Origin: an uncultured Flammeovirgaceae bacterium
Lineage (GTDB): Bacteria > Bacteroidota > Bacteroidia > Cytophagales > Cyclobacteriaceae
Assembly: GCA_937883755.1 (NCBI GenBank)
Contig: CAKZYA010000031.1
Span: 47,599 to 111,598, forward strand
Direction: 5' to 3'
DNA length: 64,000 bases
Shown here: positions 47,254-56,405 of the stretch, piece by piece
Layout: each line of letters opens with the position of its first letter
Numbering within the stretch: the first letter of the stretch is position 1
Notes under the pieces: model-generated
Databases searched by the model: none
Told to the model about the DNA's origin: nothing
The model's input: the letters and a program-made list of their open reading frames with translations, nothing else
Position numbers and translations under genes: made by a program

Positions 47254-48738
47254 CTAGAACGTTAGTGGTTTACCCATATAGAAATCAAGTACTTTTAGAC
47301 TAAGTAGATAATTATACTTGGCTTGTAGTGCATCAGCTTCAGCAGCAGTTAAATCATTTTGGGCTTGGTTATAAGCGTAGACATCAATGGCTTGGGCTTG
47401 GTAGCGACGTTCAGTATCCTGAAATGCCCGTTGGAACTGAATTACCCGCCGTTCGGCAGCTTGGTACTGCTGGGCGTTGGCGCGAACGTTAAGATATACC
47501 TGTTCAATAGTTTGCCGAAGTAAATTTTGTTGATTCAGCTCGTTAAGTTGAGCATTCTCTAGACTAATCTGAGCATTGGCTACATTAGAGCGTACTTGCC
47601 AATTGTTAAAGATTGGAATATTTAAGCTAAGCTGAAGAAATCGCTGATAGTTGAAGTCCAACTGATTTAGGTAAGTATTATCCGTCACGTCTCTAGGTAA
47701 ATCCTGTTCAGTAAATATTGGTATACGGTCACCGGGAGTTAAGCCAGGTACATTATTCGGAACTACTAAAAAGTCTCCGGTTGGAAGAATTGTAGGTACG
47801 TTCTCACTACCCGATACCGGAATCTGATCCGGAGCAACACTGGAATACTGAGAAAATAATCCTCCGCTTAAGCTTAAGCGGGGGTAAAAGCCCGCCTTTG
47901 CAACAGAGATACCATACTGAGCAGCGTCCACTTGAGCTTGTGCCTGCTTAATCTGCGGTAGATTTGTGACGGTCTGTTGATATACCTCGTAGGCACTAGT
48001 GGGAAGATCAGTAGAATCGGGCAAATCAAAGATTGGATCTATAATAGAAATAGATTCATCCTCGGGAATTAATAATAATTGCTGTAACTGTAGCTGGGCT
48101 AACGCTAGATTATTAGTGGCACTAATTATATTCAGCTCATCGGTAGCATGTTGCGACTCCAATTGCAGCACATTCCCCACAGGCAAGCTTCCGGCCTCTA
48201 CCAGTCGCTGGGTACGCTCTAATTGACTCTGGGTAGATTGAGCCGTAAATTGGGCGTTACGAAGTAACTCCTGGTTAAGTAAAATTTGCACATATGCTTC
48301 TACAACATCCAGCGTCACCTCATTCTTCTGTGTTTCTAAACCGTATTGGCTACCCAGTAAGTTGAGCTTGTTACGTTTAATCGTCTTAAGTTTACGGAAG
48401 CCGTTAAATAGCTCTACATTAGCCGTTAGACTTAAGCTTTGCTGCCGGATTGGTTGACTGACAAACTCATTAGTAAAGGGGTTGATTGTACGCCCCACAT
48501 TGTATTGAAAGTTCGTACCAGCATTTAGCGACGGAAGCAAATTAGCTTTGGATTGTTCCAAGGCTACTTGGTCTTGTAGTACGTTCAATGCGGTAGTCCG
48601 AACAGTAATATTGTTTTTGATTGCTAGATCAACGCACTCTTGGAGAGATAGTTGGCGAGGCTCATTAGATGACTTAGTCTGAGCCCAAGAAGTATATGGA
48701 AGCGAGCAAAGCAGGATGAGGTTGAGTAGAAGGCGCAT
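47254..48738 (-). CDS. TolC-family outer-membrane efflux/secretion channel
   Basis: This 494-residue protein has a signal peptide (LLLNLILLCSLPYTSWAQ). It has two repeats of the OEP fold, each with long coiled helices (LVEAGSLPVGNVLQLESQHATDE in the first; RYQAQAIDVYAYNQAQNDLTAAE in the second), and strands around the GG and RTINPFTNEF segments. TolC channels connect inner-membrane exporters to the outside. No pump or adaptor gene adjoins it. The surface-glycan genes follow and the LytTR regulator precedes, all on the same strand, so it may serve polysaccharide export or be regulated by the LytTR pair. Confidence 0.93.
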   Translation of the reverse strand: MRLLLNLILLCSLPYTSWAQTKSSNEPRQLSLQECVDLAIKNNITVRTTALNVLQDQVALEQSKANLLPSLNAGTNFQYNVGRTINPFTNEFVSQPIRQQSLSLTANVELFNGFRKLKTIKRNKLNLLGSQYGLETQKNEVTLDVVEAYVQILLNQELLRNAQFTAQSTQSQLERTQRLVEAGSLPVGNVLQLESQHATDELNIISATNNLALAQLQLQQLLLIPEDESISIIDPIFDLPDSTDLPTSAYEVYQQTVTNLPQIKQAQAQVDAAQYGISVAKAGFYPRLSLSGGLFSQYSSVAPDQIPVSGSENVPTILPTGDFLVVPNNVPGLTPGDRIPIFTEQDLPRDVTDNTYLNQLDFNYQRFLQLSLNIPIFNNWQVRSNVANAQISLENAQLNELNQQNLLRQTIEQVYLNVRANAQQYQAAERRVIQFQRAFQDTERRYQAQAIDVYAYNQAQNDLTAAEADALQAKYNYLLSLKVLDFYMGKPLTF

Positions 48739-48744
48739 GGTTAA

Positions 48745-49446
48745 CTAGTTTCGATCCAATTTAGCCATAAATTGCTCACGGTACATATCCCCCAACGGAA
48801 TATCTTGTTTACCTACCATAATGTTGCGCCGACCTACGGACTCCAGGTGCTCAAAGTTGATAATATAGCTGCGGTGAACCCGTAAAAACCCAGTTGGTAA
48901 AGACTCTTCCAATGATTTCATAGTAAGCAATGCAATCACAGTTTTCTCGGATGTATGAATCTTTACGTAGTCTTTTAATCCTTCAATAAAATGAATATCG
49001 GTAAACCGGACTTTTACCATATCATAGCCCGACTTAACGAAAATATAATCTGCATTAGAATGACCAGCTGGTTGTACAGTAGATAGTGCTTGCCGAGCCT
49101 TGTTAGCTGCTTTCAAGAATCGCTCAAAGGTGAATGGCTTGAGTAGATAGTCTACTGCATCAACATTAAAACCCTCTACAGCATGCTGGGCATAAGCTGT
49201 GGTAAAAATCACTTTGGGAGGATGCTCTAATCCCTTGATAAATTGCAAACCAGTAATTTGTGGCATTTGAATATCCAGAAATAATAAGTCAACCTTTTGT
49301 TGATTGATGATATCTAATGCATCAAGAGCATTATTGAAGGTTCTTTCTAATGAAAGAAATGGCACCTTACTAGCAAAATCTTCAATTAAATCTAATGCTA
49401 AAGGTTCATCATCAATGGCAACGCAACTAACCATGCTATGGTACAT
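48745..49446 (-). CDS. LytTR-family response regulator
   Basis: At 233 residues (or 229 from the ATG at 49434), it has an N-terminal receiver domain with acidic pocket AIDDEPLAL, phospho-Asp in DLLFLDIQMPQITG, Thr and Lys in IFTTAYAQHA and DYLLKPFTFERF. A C-terminal LytTR DNA-binding domain follows (FVKSGYDMVKVRFTDIHFIE, LRVHRSYIINF). The TolC-type gene follows by 6 bp and the partner kinase gene lies 190 bp upstream on the same strand. It probably controls the downstream export/glycan genes, by inference from position. Confidence 0.94.
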   Translation of the reverse strand: MYHSMVSCVAIDDEPLALDLIEDFASKVPFLSLERTFNNALDALDIINQQKVDLLFLDIQMPQITGLQFIKGLEHPPKVIFTTAYAQHAVEGFNVDAVDYLLKPFTFERFLKAANKARQALSTVQPAGHSNADYIFVKSGYDMVKVRFTDIHFIEGLKDYVKIHTSEKTVIALLTMKSLEESLPTGFLRVHRSYIINFEHLESVGRRNIMVGKQDIPLGDMYREQFMAKLDRN

Positions 49447-49636
49447 TAAATAGTAATCAATATTTCGGTAAATACACCCAATTTCTTACACTGGGCAAAA
49501 GTATAATTATCGCTTGAATATGGCGTACTCTGCTGATTTAAAACAATAAAGCTGCTTTTCCAGGGCATTCTTTAGAAAAAATCACATCTTACTTCTTTCT
49601 CACCATTGATCTCTCATCAAACTGTGCTAGTGAGTT

Positions 49637-50725
49637 TTAACTTAGCTGAATTCTTAGCTTAACATGATACCAACCATCATCACTACTGATTTTTATTTCA
49701 TGGCGATAGGGGTACAGTAAATCAAGTCGCTTTTGGATATTCGTTAAACCAATACCCGAGTAGGTATCTTTTTGCTGAGCTTGATGGTCAAGTGTGTTAC
49801 TAACTGTAAACCATAGTTGGTCACGCTCAACCCTTAAACAAATCTTAATTTCGGCTCCAGCTTGGTGAACATTACCGTGTTTAAAGGCATTCTCCACGAA
49901 TGGCTCCAGCAGCATAGGAGCAATCGTTTTCCCAGGCCACTCTCCAGAAGTCTCTACTGAAAGTTGAGCCTTCCGATGAATTCTGAGCCGCTGTAAATCC
50001 AGATAGTTATGTAAGTGGTCAATTTCTTGTTCTAGGGTAATCTGCTCTGCACTAGAATCGTACAAAATATAGCGCATCATATCCGAAAGTTTTACTATTG
50101 CTTTAGGGGCATCTTCCGACTTACGGACAGTTAGTGAATAGATACTGTTCAAATTATTGAACAGTGAATGCGGATTGATCTGTGACTTTAAGAGCGCTAG
50201 TTCAGAAGCAATTTTTTCCTTTTCTATACGATTCTTTTGCTGCTCTGTTCGAAACCACTCACGGGTCATTTTTAAGCCGCCACTGACCGCTAGCACCAAC
50301 ATACTGAGCAAAGTAGCCCGCTGGATAATTGCTCCCTGGTACCAATCATTCTTATGATAGAATTCGGTATTCAAAGTTCGTTGTACCCATAAATCCCAGA
50401 AGTTTACCGTAACTATGCAGGCTAGCACTGCTGCGATGTACAAAAAGATTTTTTTGCGGGCTAGTAAGTGTGTAATCAGGATGGATGTATTGGTATAGTA
50501 GAAAGCGATGAGCGCTAGCATAACCAGCGATATTCGCAGGACAGGAAAGGGGTTAGGGTACGGCCAGGCAAAAACGGCTACCAGCAGAGCGAAGAACGCA
50601 ATCCACCCTATCAAGTGAAAAAGCACTTCCCTTCGTTGACCTAAATTTAGCTTTATTGGAGCACTTACCATGATGTAAAGTACGAAAAACGAACTTGCAC
50701 TAGGAGCAAATAAGACCAAGAGCAA
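49637..50725 (-). CDS. LytS-type sensor histidine kinase
   Basis: At 362 residues, the start may equally be the ATG at 50671, which begins with MVSAPIKLNLGQRREV. Four transmembrane helices (about 35-140) precede a short coiled coil and the LytS-type His kinase domain with phospho-His in SQINPHSLFNNLNSIYSL. The usual Phe after His is Ser here. The ATPase N-box is LLEPFVENAFKHG and the G-box is GIGLTNIQKRLDLLY. It should sense a membrane or envelope signal and phosphorylate the LytTR regulator encoded downstream. Confidence 0.92.
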   Translation of the reverse strand: MLLVLFAPSASSFFVLYIMVSAPIKLNLGQRREVLFHLIGWIAFFALLVAVFAWPYPNPFPVLRISLVMLALIAFYYTNTSILITHLLARKKIFLYIAAVLACIVTVNFWDLWVQRTLNTEFYHKNDWYQGAIIQRATLLSMLVLAVSGGLKMTREWFRTEQQKNRIEKEKIASELALLKSQINPHSLFNNLNSIYSLTVRKSEDAPKAIVKLSDMMRYILYDSSAEQITLEQEIDHLHNYLDLQRLRIHRKAQLSVETSGEWPGKTIAPMLLEPFVENAFKHGNVHQAGAEIKICLRVERDQLWFTVSNTLDHQAQQKDTYSGIGLTNIQKRLDLLYPYRHEIKISSDDGWYHVKLRIQLS

Positions 50726-50778
50726 GAAATTTTAGATTAGTGAGGGGTTTAATTCGGTAAAAATTCAGAAACCAGGTA

Positions 50779-52113
50779 CTAATAATTTTCATACAATTGT
50801 TGAAGTACCTGTTCCATTTCTACTTTTAGTACCGATGATGAAGTGATGTAATTATTATGCATAAAACTGAAAATCAGCTTCTTACCCGAATGGGTAAATA
50901 AGAATCCACTCAGCGCATGTTTATTACTCAATGTTCCGGTTTTGGCAAATACGTAGGGTTCTCCGTCAGGATTAGCGTACCAATTTTCTATCGTTCCTGA
51001 GACACCTCCTGCGGGGAAAATAGTTTTAATTCGCTCATCAGAAAGTTCATCATCTACTTTTCTGAGTAAAGCGAGAATACTGCGAGGCGTTTGAAGATTG
51101 TAGCGTGACAACCCCGAACCATCTACCCAAATTGGTTCGTCTGGCAAATCTGATAGGAAGTTTTCAGTTACGTAATCAATTGCCCACTCCGAGCTGAGTG
51201 TATCTTGAGTAGAAGAGCAAACAAGCAATAGCTGCTCTGCTATAAAGTTATCACTGTTTTGCATCATACGCTGGTATACGCTATCGACGGGAAGACTATA
51301 CAACGTATCGGTCATGTTTCCAGTATAATCTAGCAGGTGATTTACCCTTCGCTGGAGGGTATCTTGCAACAGATTGAGCACTAAAGGAGTAGATTGGATA
51401 AAAGGAACATCGCGGGTGAAGGCCAGTGTATCGGCTTTTGTCCCGTAGTAAAAAGCATTTTGGTGCTGATCACGTCGTAAGTAAGAAGATTGGGAATCAT
51501 CAGCGAAACCCTGCACAAAACTAGTGAAGTATTGTGGATAGGTCAAAGGTTTGACTATCCCCGCCTGAAACTGAAAACGCACCACATTGGCGTATATCGG
51601 GAAAACTGATTTTTCGGAAGAATAGTAGTAGTTATAATCGCCCCAAGCCCAACCCGGTCCGAAGTAATTATCGGTGGTAGGTCGTTCGGTGTACACTAAT
51701 TTGTCGTTATTTTCCCGTAAAAAACGATATACCTGCTGCTGGTAGGTGGTATCAATGCTCTCAATATCAGGATGCAAAAACGTGGGATCACCCGTTCCAG
51801 TGAAAACAAGAGAGTTATTCTCGCGCCGATACTGTAGTGCTGGAATAGAATCTCCCAACAACTTGAGCCCAGCATAGAGTGTGAAAATTTTGGTATTGGA
51901 AGCCGGCGTAAAGTATTTATCGGACTGATATTCGTAGATTATTTCATCTTGCTCGGCATCATACAACGCAAATCCAGTAAAACTTCGCTGAAATACGGGC
52001 GATTCATCAATTAAACTGCGTAATTCTCGACTATGTACCCCAGGTCGGGTAGCACAAGCCACTATTAAAGAAAGAAAAAAGATGACTAACAGGCTACGAG
52101 ACAAATATTTCAT
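50779..52113 (-). CDS. dacB: PBP4-type D-alanyl-D-alanine carboxypeptidase/endopeptidase (S13)
   Basis: This 444-residue protein has a lipoprotein-like signal (LLVIFFLSLIVACATR). It has the three penicillin-binding motifs in order: S-x-x-K in TPASNTKIFT, S-x-N in NSDNFIAEQ, and K-T-G in AKTGTLSNKHALSG. The large middle insertion and the final order fit the S13/PBP4 family. It trims D-Ala or cuts cross-links in the peptidoglycan. The Cys in VACATR suggests membrane anchoring. It stands alone, 53 bp from the kinase gene. Confidence 0.92.
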   Translation of the reverse strand: MKYLSRSLLVIFFLSLIVACATRPGVHSRELRSLIDESPVFQRSFTGFALYDAEQDEIIYEYQSDKYFTPASNTKIFTLYAGLKLLGDSIPALQYRRENNSLVFTGTGDPTFLHPDIESIDTTYQQQVYRFLRENNDKLVYTERPTTDNYFGPGWAWGDYNYYYSSEKSVFPIYANVVRFQFQAGIVKPLTYPQYFTSFVQGFADDSQSSYLRRDQHQNAFYYGTKADTLAFTRDVPFIQSTPLVLNLLQDTLQRRVNHLLDYTGNMTDTLYSLPVDSVYQRMMQNSDNFIAEQLLLVCSSTQDTLSSEWAIDYVTENFLSDLPDEPIWVDGSGLSRYNLQTPRSILALLRKVDDELSDERIKTIFPAGGVSGTIENWYANPDGEPYVFAKTGTLSNKHALSGFLFTHSGKKLIFSFMHNNYITSSSVLKVEMEQVLQQLYENY

Positions 52114-52167
52114 GTCCCGAAAATAGTAATTTTGCTATTCTTTCGCCGCGTGGGTTTATTTCCAGAA

Positions 52168-54975
52168 TTATATCTTGAAATTCCGCACCTGATACGTAAA
52201 CGTCAACATAAAATATTGCTGTAACACCTGGGTTTGAGTATCTTCAATATAGGCTTCGGTGACATTGCGCTGTACACTCTGATTTTGTTTCAGTAAATCA
52301 AATACTGATAGTTGCAACTCGCCCCGACGGTCTTTTAGGAATTTTTTACCCACACTCATATTCCATAGTACAAAGTTCTGGTCAAAACCCTCAGCTAGTC
52401 CCGAATAAAGCTGATGATTTAGCTGCGTCCGAAAGACCAGTCCTTTCCCAAAAATCCAAGTGAGTTCACCGTTCGTACTCTGGTTGATGTATTGGTCATT
52501 TAGCTCTTCCCGAATAGAGTTATCAATCCAGTTCAAGTTGGTAGTAGACGAAATAGTGAAGTCCACGTTTTCGCTAATGTTGCTACTCAACACTACCCCA
52601 ACGCCAATGGTACTGTTTAGTGCATCGTTTCGCTGCTCGTTGATAAGGCCGGGGGTTTGGGTAATATTCCCCGAGAGGTTAATATTTAAATTGCTTTTCA
52701 GGAAGTTGACTGGTTGACCATAGGTAATGAAAGAACGAAGGCTCCGCTGTTGACCGATATTCACCGATCTAGAAAGCTGCCCTCCCTCAGCCAACAAAAT
52801 ATTGTTATTGATGAGTGTGTCCTGCTGAGTGATTAATGTTGAGTTACCTACGTAGTTGTCAATAATTGACCCTCCTAACATGGCAAAAAAAGTACTAGAC
52901 CTTTCTGCATTCGCCGAAGAATAACGCAGAAACAAATTATGGCGATACTCTTGATCCAGGGCAGGATTACCTATTGATAATTGCAGTGGATTACTATTAT
53001 CTACCACATCTTGCAATTGCGTGACTGATGGTGCTTGAGTGTTGGTACGGTAAAATAGCCGAAGATTTTTACTACCGCTGATTTTATACCGTAGCATCGC
53101 GGACGGCAGTAGATTTGCAAAATCACGATTAATGAACCCTTCAGCCGGAAACTCCTGATCGCTTTGTAAATTCGCCCATTGGTACTTCAAGCTAATCATT
53201 CCCATTAAACCCCCAGAAAAAATACGGTAGCCGGTTCCTACGGCTTGGGTTTGGTAAATGCTGGAAAACTCATTACTCAATGCTGAATCCAGCAAGGTAT
53301 ACTCTTGAATCGGTTCATTGAAACCAAATGTTTTTCTATCAGAGTATTCTCGTTGACGGTTGGTTTCCGCAGTCATTTGCATCATTCCGGGCCCTAGTGG
53401 CTCAGTGTACACTAAGTTTCCTCCTACGTTCCACCCGTTACGGTAAATATCAGTTTCTTGATTGATTGTATCACTTAATACTTGGTTTCTACCAAACGAT
53501 TGATTTTCAGCCAGTAACGACTGCAGCCCATCTCGCTCATTTAGCGTAGTTCTCACTCGGGCTGAAAAAGTACGTCCTCGTTTCTCAAAACGATGGCGAA
53601 ATAATAAATTGTTAGAAAAATTGTAACCACCAATATCAGAGGTTGATGAATTATTGGTTCGGTTTAGTAATTGTCCGGTTTGGTAGGTTTCCCCTGTTTG
53701 GAAAGAGCTCAACTGATTTTGCTGAAAGCTTACCCGAGGTAAAATTATTAAGGAGTTGCGGGAATCAATCTGATAGGTCATCCGCATACTCAGGCGGTGG
53801 TTAAAATTATCACTGTAGTTCTGATTTTCTTCTTGATAGTCTTGAGTAGCCTCTTGGTCAAGAAAATAGGTACGGTTTAGAGATTCTACTGCATCGTTAG
53901 CACTGTTGTTAAAGAAGTAACTTCCGCTGGCTTCCCATCGCTCTCCCCAACTGTCAGTGTAGTTAAGCCCAAAAGCATTAGTAGCAGAAATTCCACTTTG
54001 CTGCCCAACCAGAAAGTTATCAGTGCCCCCCCCTCCCCCTGGCCTACCTAGTGCTCCCCTTCTTCCACCACCTTGTCGTCCGCCCGGTCTCCCACCTCTC
54101 TGGTTGCCACTGGCATTGCCAACTACGCCTAACAAGTCTTCGGTAGCAAAATTTTGCTGATTGATATTATTGGCTTGTCCGATCAATGAGATACGACGTT
54201 CGTCATCAAATACATTTATATTTCCTCCCAACTGGTATTTATTGTCATAACCATAGCCAGCGTAAGCCTTGCCAAACTGTCCGTTTCGTTTATCCGGGCG
54301 AGTGATAATATTGATGGTTTTTGCCTCTTCTCCATCGTCAAAGCCCGTAAACTGGGCTTGGTCACTCTGACGATCGTACACCTGAATTTTGTCAATGACC
54401 TCTGCGGGTAAACTTCGTAAGGCTAGTGTTGGATCATTACCAAAAAACTCTTTTCCGTCAACGAGTACTTGTTGTACATCTTCGCCCTGAGCTTGCACCT
54501 GGCCATTTTGCACTACTACCCCAGGCATTTTCTTGATTAGATCAGCCGCATCAGCATCTGGATTTACTTTAAATGCCTCAGCATTATACTCGGTAGTATC
54601 CCCGTTCTGAACGGTAGGAATCATCTGTCCCTCGATCTCTACATCCGACAGGGTTTGGGTAGATGAGGCTATGATTATGTTACCCAAATCCCGATTAGTA
54701 TTGCGAAGCATAATCCACTTTTCGTACGGTTGGTAACCTACGAATGTGATCTTAAGCTGATAACCTCCGGCGTTTAATTTTTCAAATTTGAATTGTCCAG
54801 CTTGATTGGTAGTAGTGGCTAGCGCTTCCTGACCGTCAGCTTGGGTAAGGATTACTGTGGCACTAGGCAAAGGGGTTTGGTCGGCACTATCTAGTAAAAT
54901 TCCACTTAAAGTTAGCGTCTGAGCACATAGTAGGTTTGTCCACAAGAGGCCAGCGACAGCAAAGATATATTTCAT
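52168..54975 (-). CDS. TonB-dependent receptor-like outer-membrane beta-barrel protein
   Basis: The start chosen is ATG 54975 (MKYIFAVAGLLWTNLLCAQ), giving 935 residues with a good signal peptide; the longer frame to 55050 adds 25 residues. It has a carboxypeptidase-regulatory-like domain (LSGILLDSADQTPLPSATV), a plug-like part (DLIKKMPGVVVQNGQVQ, VLVDGKEFFGNDPTLALRSL) and a large barrel of the OMP_b-brl_3 type. Unlike the SusC protein at 1563 there is no STN domain and no SusD neighbour. A Gly/Arg-rich loop near residue 290-320 (GGRPGGRQGGGRRG) is typical of this family. Cargo unknown; metal or peptide transport is possible. Confidence 0.9.
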   Translation of the reverse strand: MKYIFAVAGLLWTNLLCAQTLTLSGILLDSADQTPLPSATVILTQADGQEALATTTNQAGQFKFEKLNAGGYQLKITFVGYQPYEKWIMLRNTNRDLGNIIIASSTQTLSDVEIEGQMIPTVQNGDTTEYNAEAFKVNPDADAADLIKKMPGVVVQNGQVQAQGEDVQQVLVDGKEFFGNDPTLALRSLPAEVIDKIQVYDRQSDQAQFTGFDDGEEAKTINIITRPDKRNGQFGKAYAGYGYDNKYQLGGNINVFDDERRISLIGQANNINQQNFATEDLLGVVGNASGNQRGGRPGGRQGGGRRGALGRPGGGGGTDNFLVGQQSGISATNAFGLNYTDSWGERWEASGSYFFNNSANDAVESLNRTYFLDQEATQDYQEENQNYSDNFNHRLSMRMTYQIDSRNSLIILPRVSFQQNQLSSFQTGETYQTGQLLNRTNNSSTSDIGGYNFSNNLLFRHRFEKRGRTFSARVRTTLNERDGLQSLLAENQSFGRNQVLSDTINQETDIYRNGWNVGGNLVYTEPLGPGMMQMTAETNRQREYSDRKTFGFNEPIQEYTLLDSALSNEFSSIYQTQAVGTGYRIFSGGLMGMISLKYQWANLQSDQEFPAEGFINRDFANLLPSAMLRYKISGSKNLRLFYRTNTQAPSVTQLQDVVDNSNPLQLSIGNPALDQEYRHNLFLRYSSANAERSSTFFAMLGGSIIDNYVGNSTLITQQDTLINNNILLAEGGQLSRSVNIGQQRSLRSFITYGQPVNFLKSNLNINLSGNITQTPGLINEQRNDALNSTIGVGVVLSSNISENVDFTISSTTNLNWIDNSIREELNDQYINQSTNGELTWIFGKGLVFRTQLNHQLYSGLAEGFDQNFVLWNMSVGKKFLKDRRGELQLSVFDLLKQNQSVQRNVTEAYIEDTQTQVLQQYFMLTFTYQVRNFKI

Positions 54976-55210
54976 AGGTTTGGAATTACGCTTCTTAGAC
55001 CTTTGGCTCTCGTAATAGTTTAATCCTACATAAACTGAAGATGAAAGCAATGATTGTCCTAGCTAAATATAAGCTTTACTAATAGTACATAAGAATTTGA
55101 TTTTCAAATTATTAGATCAAATCTATTTAGTAGATAGTTCATATAAATTGCTACTAGGTAATTATTCTAAAATGAAAGTATCTTTGCGCTACTATTTAAT
55201 CTACGCAACT

Positions 55211-55573
55211 ATGGAAAACAATCCCGAACTAAACGGAAAGTACCTTGGCTCTATTTCTCAGGATTTTGTGGTCGTAGCGGAGACACTGAAAGAAGCCTCT
55301 TACCAAATCCGATCCCGAGAGTTTTCTAACTTTCCTATTTTTCCCATTTCTAAAGTAGAAATCCCCATCGGTAAACTGCTAGTTGGTCGGGGCGAGATGG
55401 CCACTAACTGGTACTACTATGTAACCTACTTGGATGAATTCACGCAGCGTAAGCTGATAACTAATGAAGATGATTTCAAAAAAGCCTACAAAAATCCCGA
55501 TGAGTTTTGCTGCCTTTTTGTAGTTGACCAAGACTTTACCAACTTTCTATTTATTCCCTACCCTGAAGATTAG
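55211..55573 (+). CDS. Conserved small protein of unknown function
   Basis: The start chosen is ATG 55211 (MENNPELNGKYLGSISQDFV), giving 120 residues; ATGs at 55172 and 55097 are in frame but encode unlikely leader residues. The protein is soluble, with the pattern DFVVVAETLKEASYQIRSREFSNFPIFP and an acidic end. I cannot name the family. It is followed after 2 bp by a membrane protein gene, so they are cotranscribed. It has no enzyme motif that I can see. Confidence 0.7.
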   Translation: MENNPELNGKYLGSISQDFVVVAETLKEASYQIRSREFSNFPIFPISKVEIPIGKLLVGRGEMATNWYYYVTYLDEFTQRKLITNEDDFKKAYKNPDEFCCLFVVDQDFTNFLFIPYPED

Positions 55574-55575
55574 TT

Positions 55576-55998
55576 TTGGATATAACCCGCTTTTCAGGGC
55601 TGGCCCGCCCGATTGACCCCGCCTACCCTACCAATCGGGCGATTATCATTATTGTTAGTACCGTATTTCTCGGGCTAACTATTTATTCGCTTAGCATCGG
55701 CCAAGGATTAATAGACAGCCTGCTTGTGGGTGGTCACTTAGCAGTAGTTATTTTCTTGACCTGGGCATTAGCTCGAGAACTAGATCCCGACTATCCACTC
55801 AGTGCATTTATCGGGTTACCACTAACTACTATTCTATTTTTTTATGAGCCTCCTCTGCTTATTCCAATAGTAGCCCTTCTTCAGATACTCCGTTTTGTGA
55901 ATCGGATCACGGGACAAATCGCCCGTTGGGGTGATACATTATTGCTGTTGGGATTGGCTATTTACTTAGCTTGGAATAAACACTATTTTTTAAGCTAG
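55576..55998 (+). CDS. Small multi-pass membrane protein of unknown function
   Basis: This 140-residue protein starts at TTG 55576, 2 bp after the preceding stop. It has four likely transmembrane helices (AIIIIVSTVFLGLTIYSLSI, LLVGGHLAVVIFLTWALA, LTTILFFYEPPLLIPIVALL, LLLLGLAIYLAW) separated by short loops with RELDPDYP. The small gene pair around it is on the same strand. No family is recognised. Confidence 0.7.
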   Translation: MDITRFSGLARPIDPAYPTNRAIIIIVSTVFLGLTIYSLSIGQGLIDSLLVGGHLAVVIFLTWALARELDPDYPLSAFIGLPLTTILFFYEPPLLIPIVALLQILRFVNRITGQIARWGDTLLLLGLAIYLAWNKHYFLS

Positions 55999-56042
55999 GT
56001 ATTGCTGCTAGCTTTGCTCTCGATGGTTGGCTTGATATTCCC

Positions 56043-56405
56043 TTGAAAAGACATCGGTACCTAGTAGTGATTAGTATGCTATCTACTGTAACGATTGCTT
56101 GGTTTCGGGGAGTATGGTTTGGTATGACCTCCATTCCCTTACTTTATATTATTCCGTCAATAAGTACGGCTTTTATACTAGTGACAATTATGGACTACAA
56201 AGATCCAACATCACGATGTGATAATGGGACTGGAAAACTCTATTCATCCCGAGTACAAGCGGCACAACTACTTGCCTTAGCAGCCTTGCTGCTATCCGCG
56301 TTTCTAGAGTATTTTGACAGCACTTTCATTCATGCCCCTTTCTGGGCTGCGGTTCTCGGAATTAATCTGCACTTCCTATATCGTCAGCTTCGTCGGCTGC
56401 TTTAA
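56043..56405 (+). CDS. Small membrane protein of unknown function, start uncertain
   Basis: From TTG 56043 it has 120 residues with four hydrophobic helices. The frame is open back to 55980 and the extra codons read LGIAASFALDGWLDIP before LKRHRYLVV, which looks like real protein. The true start may therefore lie upstream, overlapping or touching the end of the previous gene, but only rare codons such as ATT 56001 are available there. The 3' end overlaps thiL on the other strand by 44 bp. The family is not recognised. Confidence 0.6.
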   Translation: MKRHRYLVVISMLSTVTIAWFRGVWFGMTSIPLLYIIPSISTAFILVTIMDYKDPTSRCDNGTGKLYSSRVQAAQLLALAALLLSAFLEYFDSTFIHAPFWAAVLGINLHFLYRQLRRLL

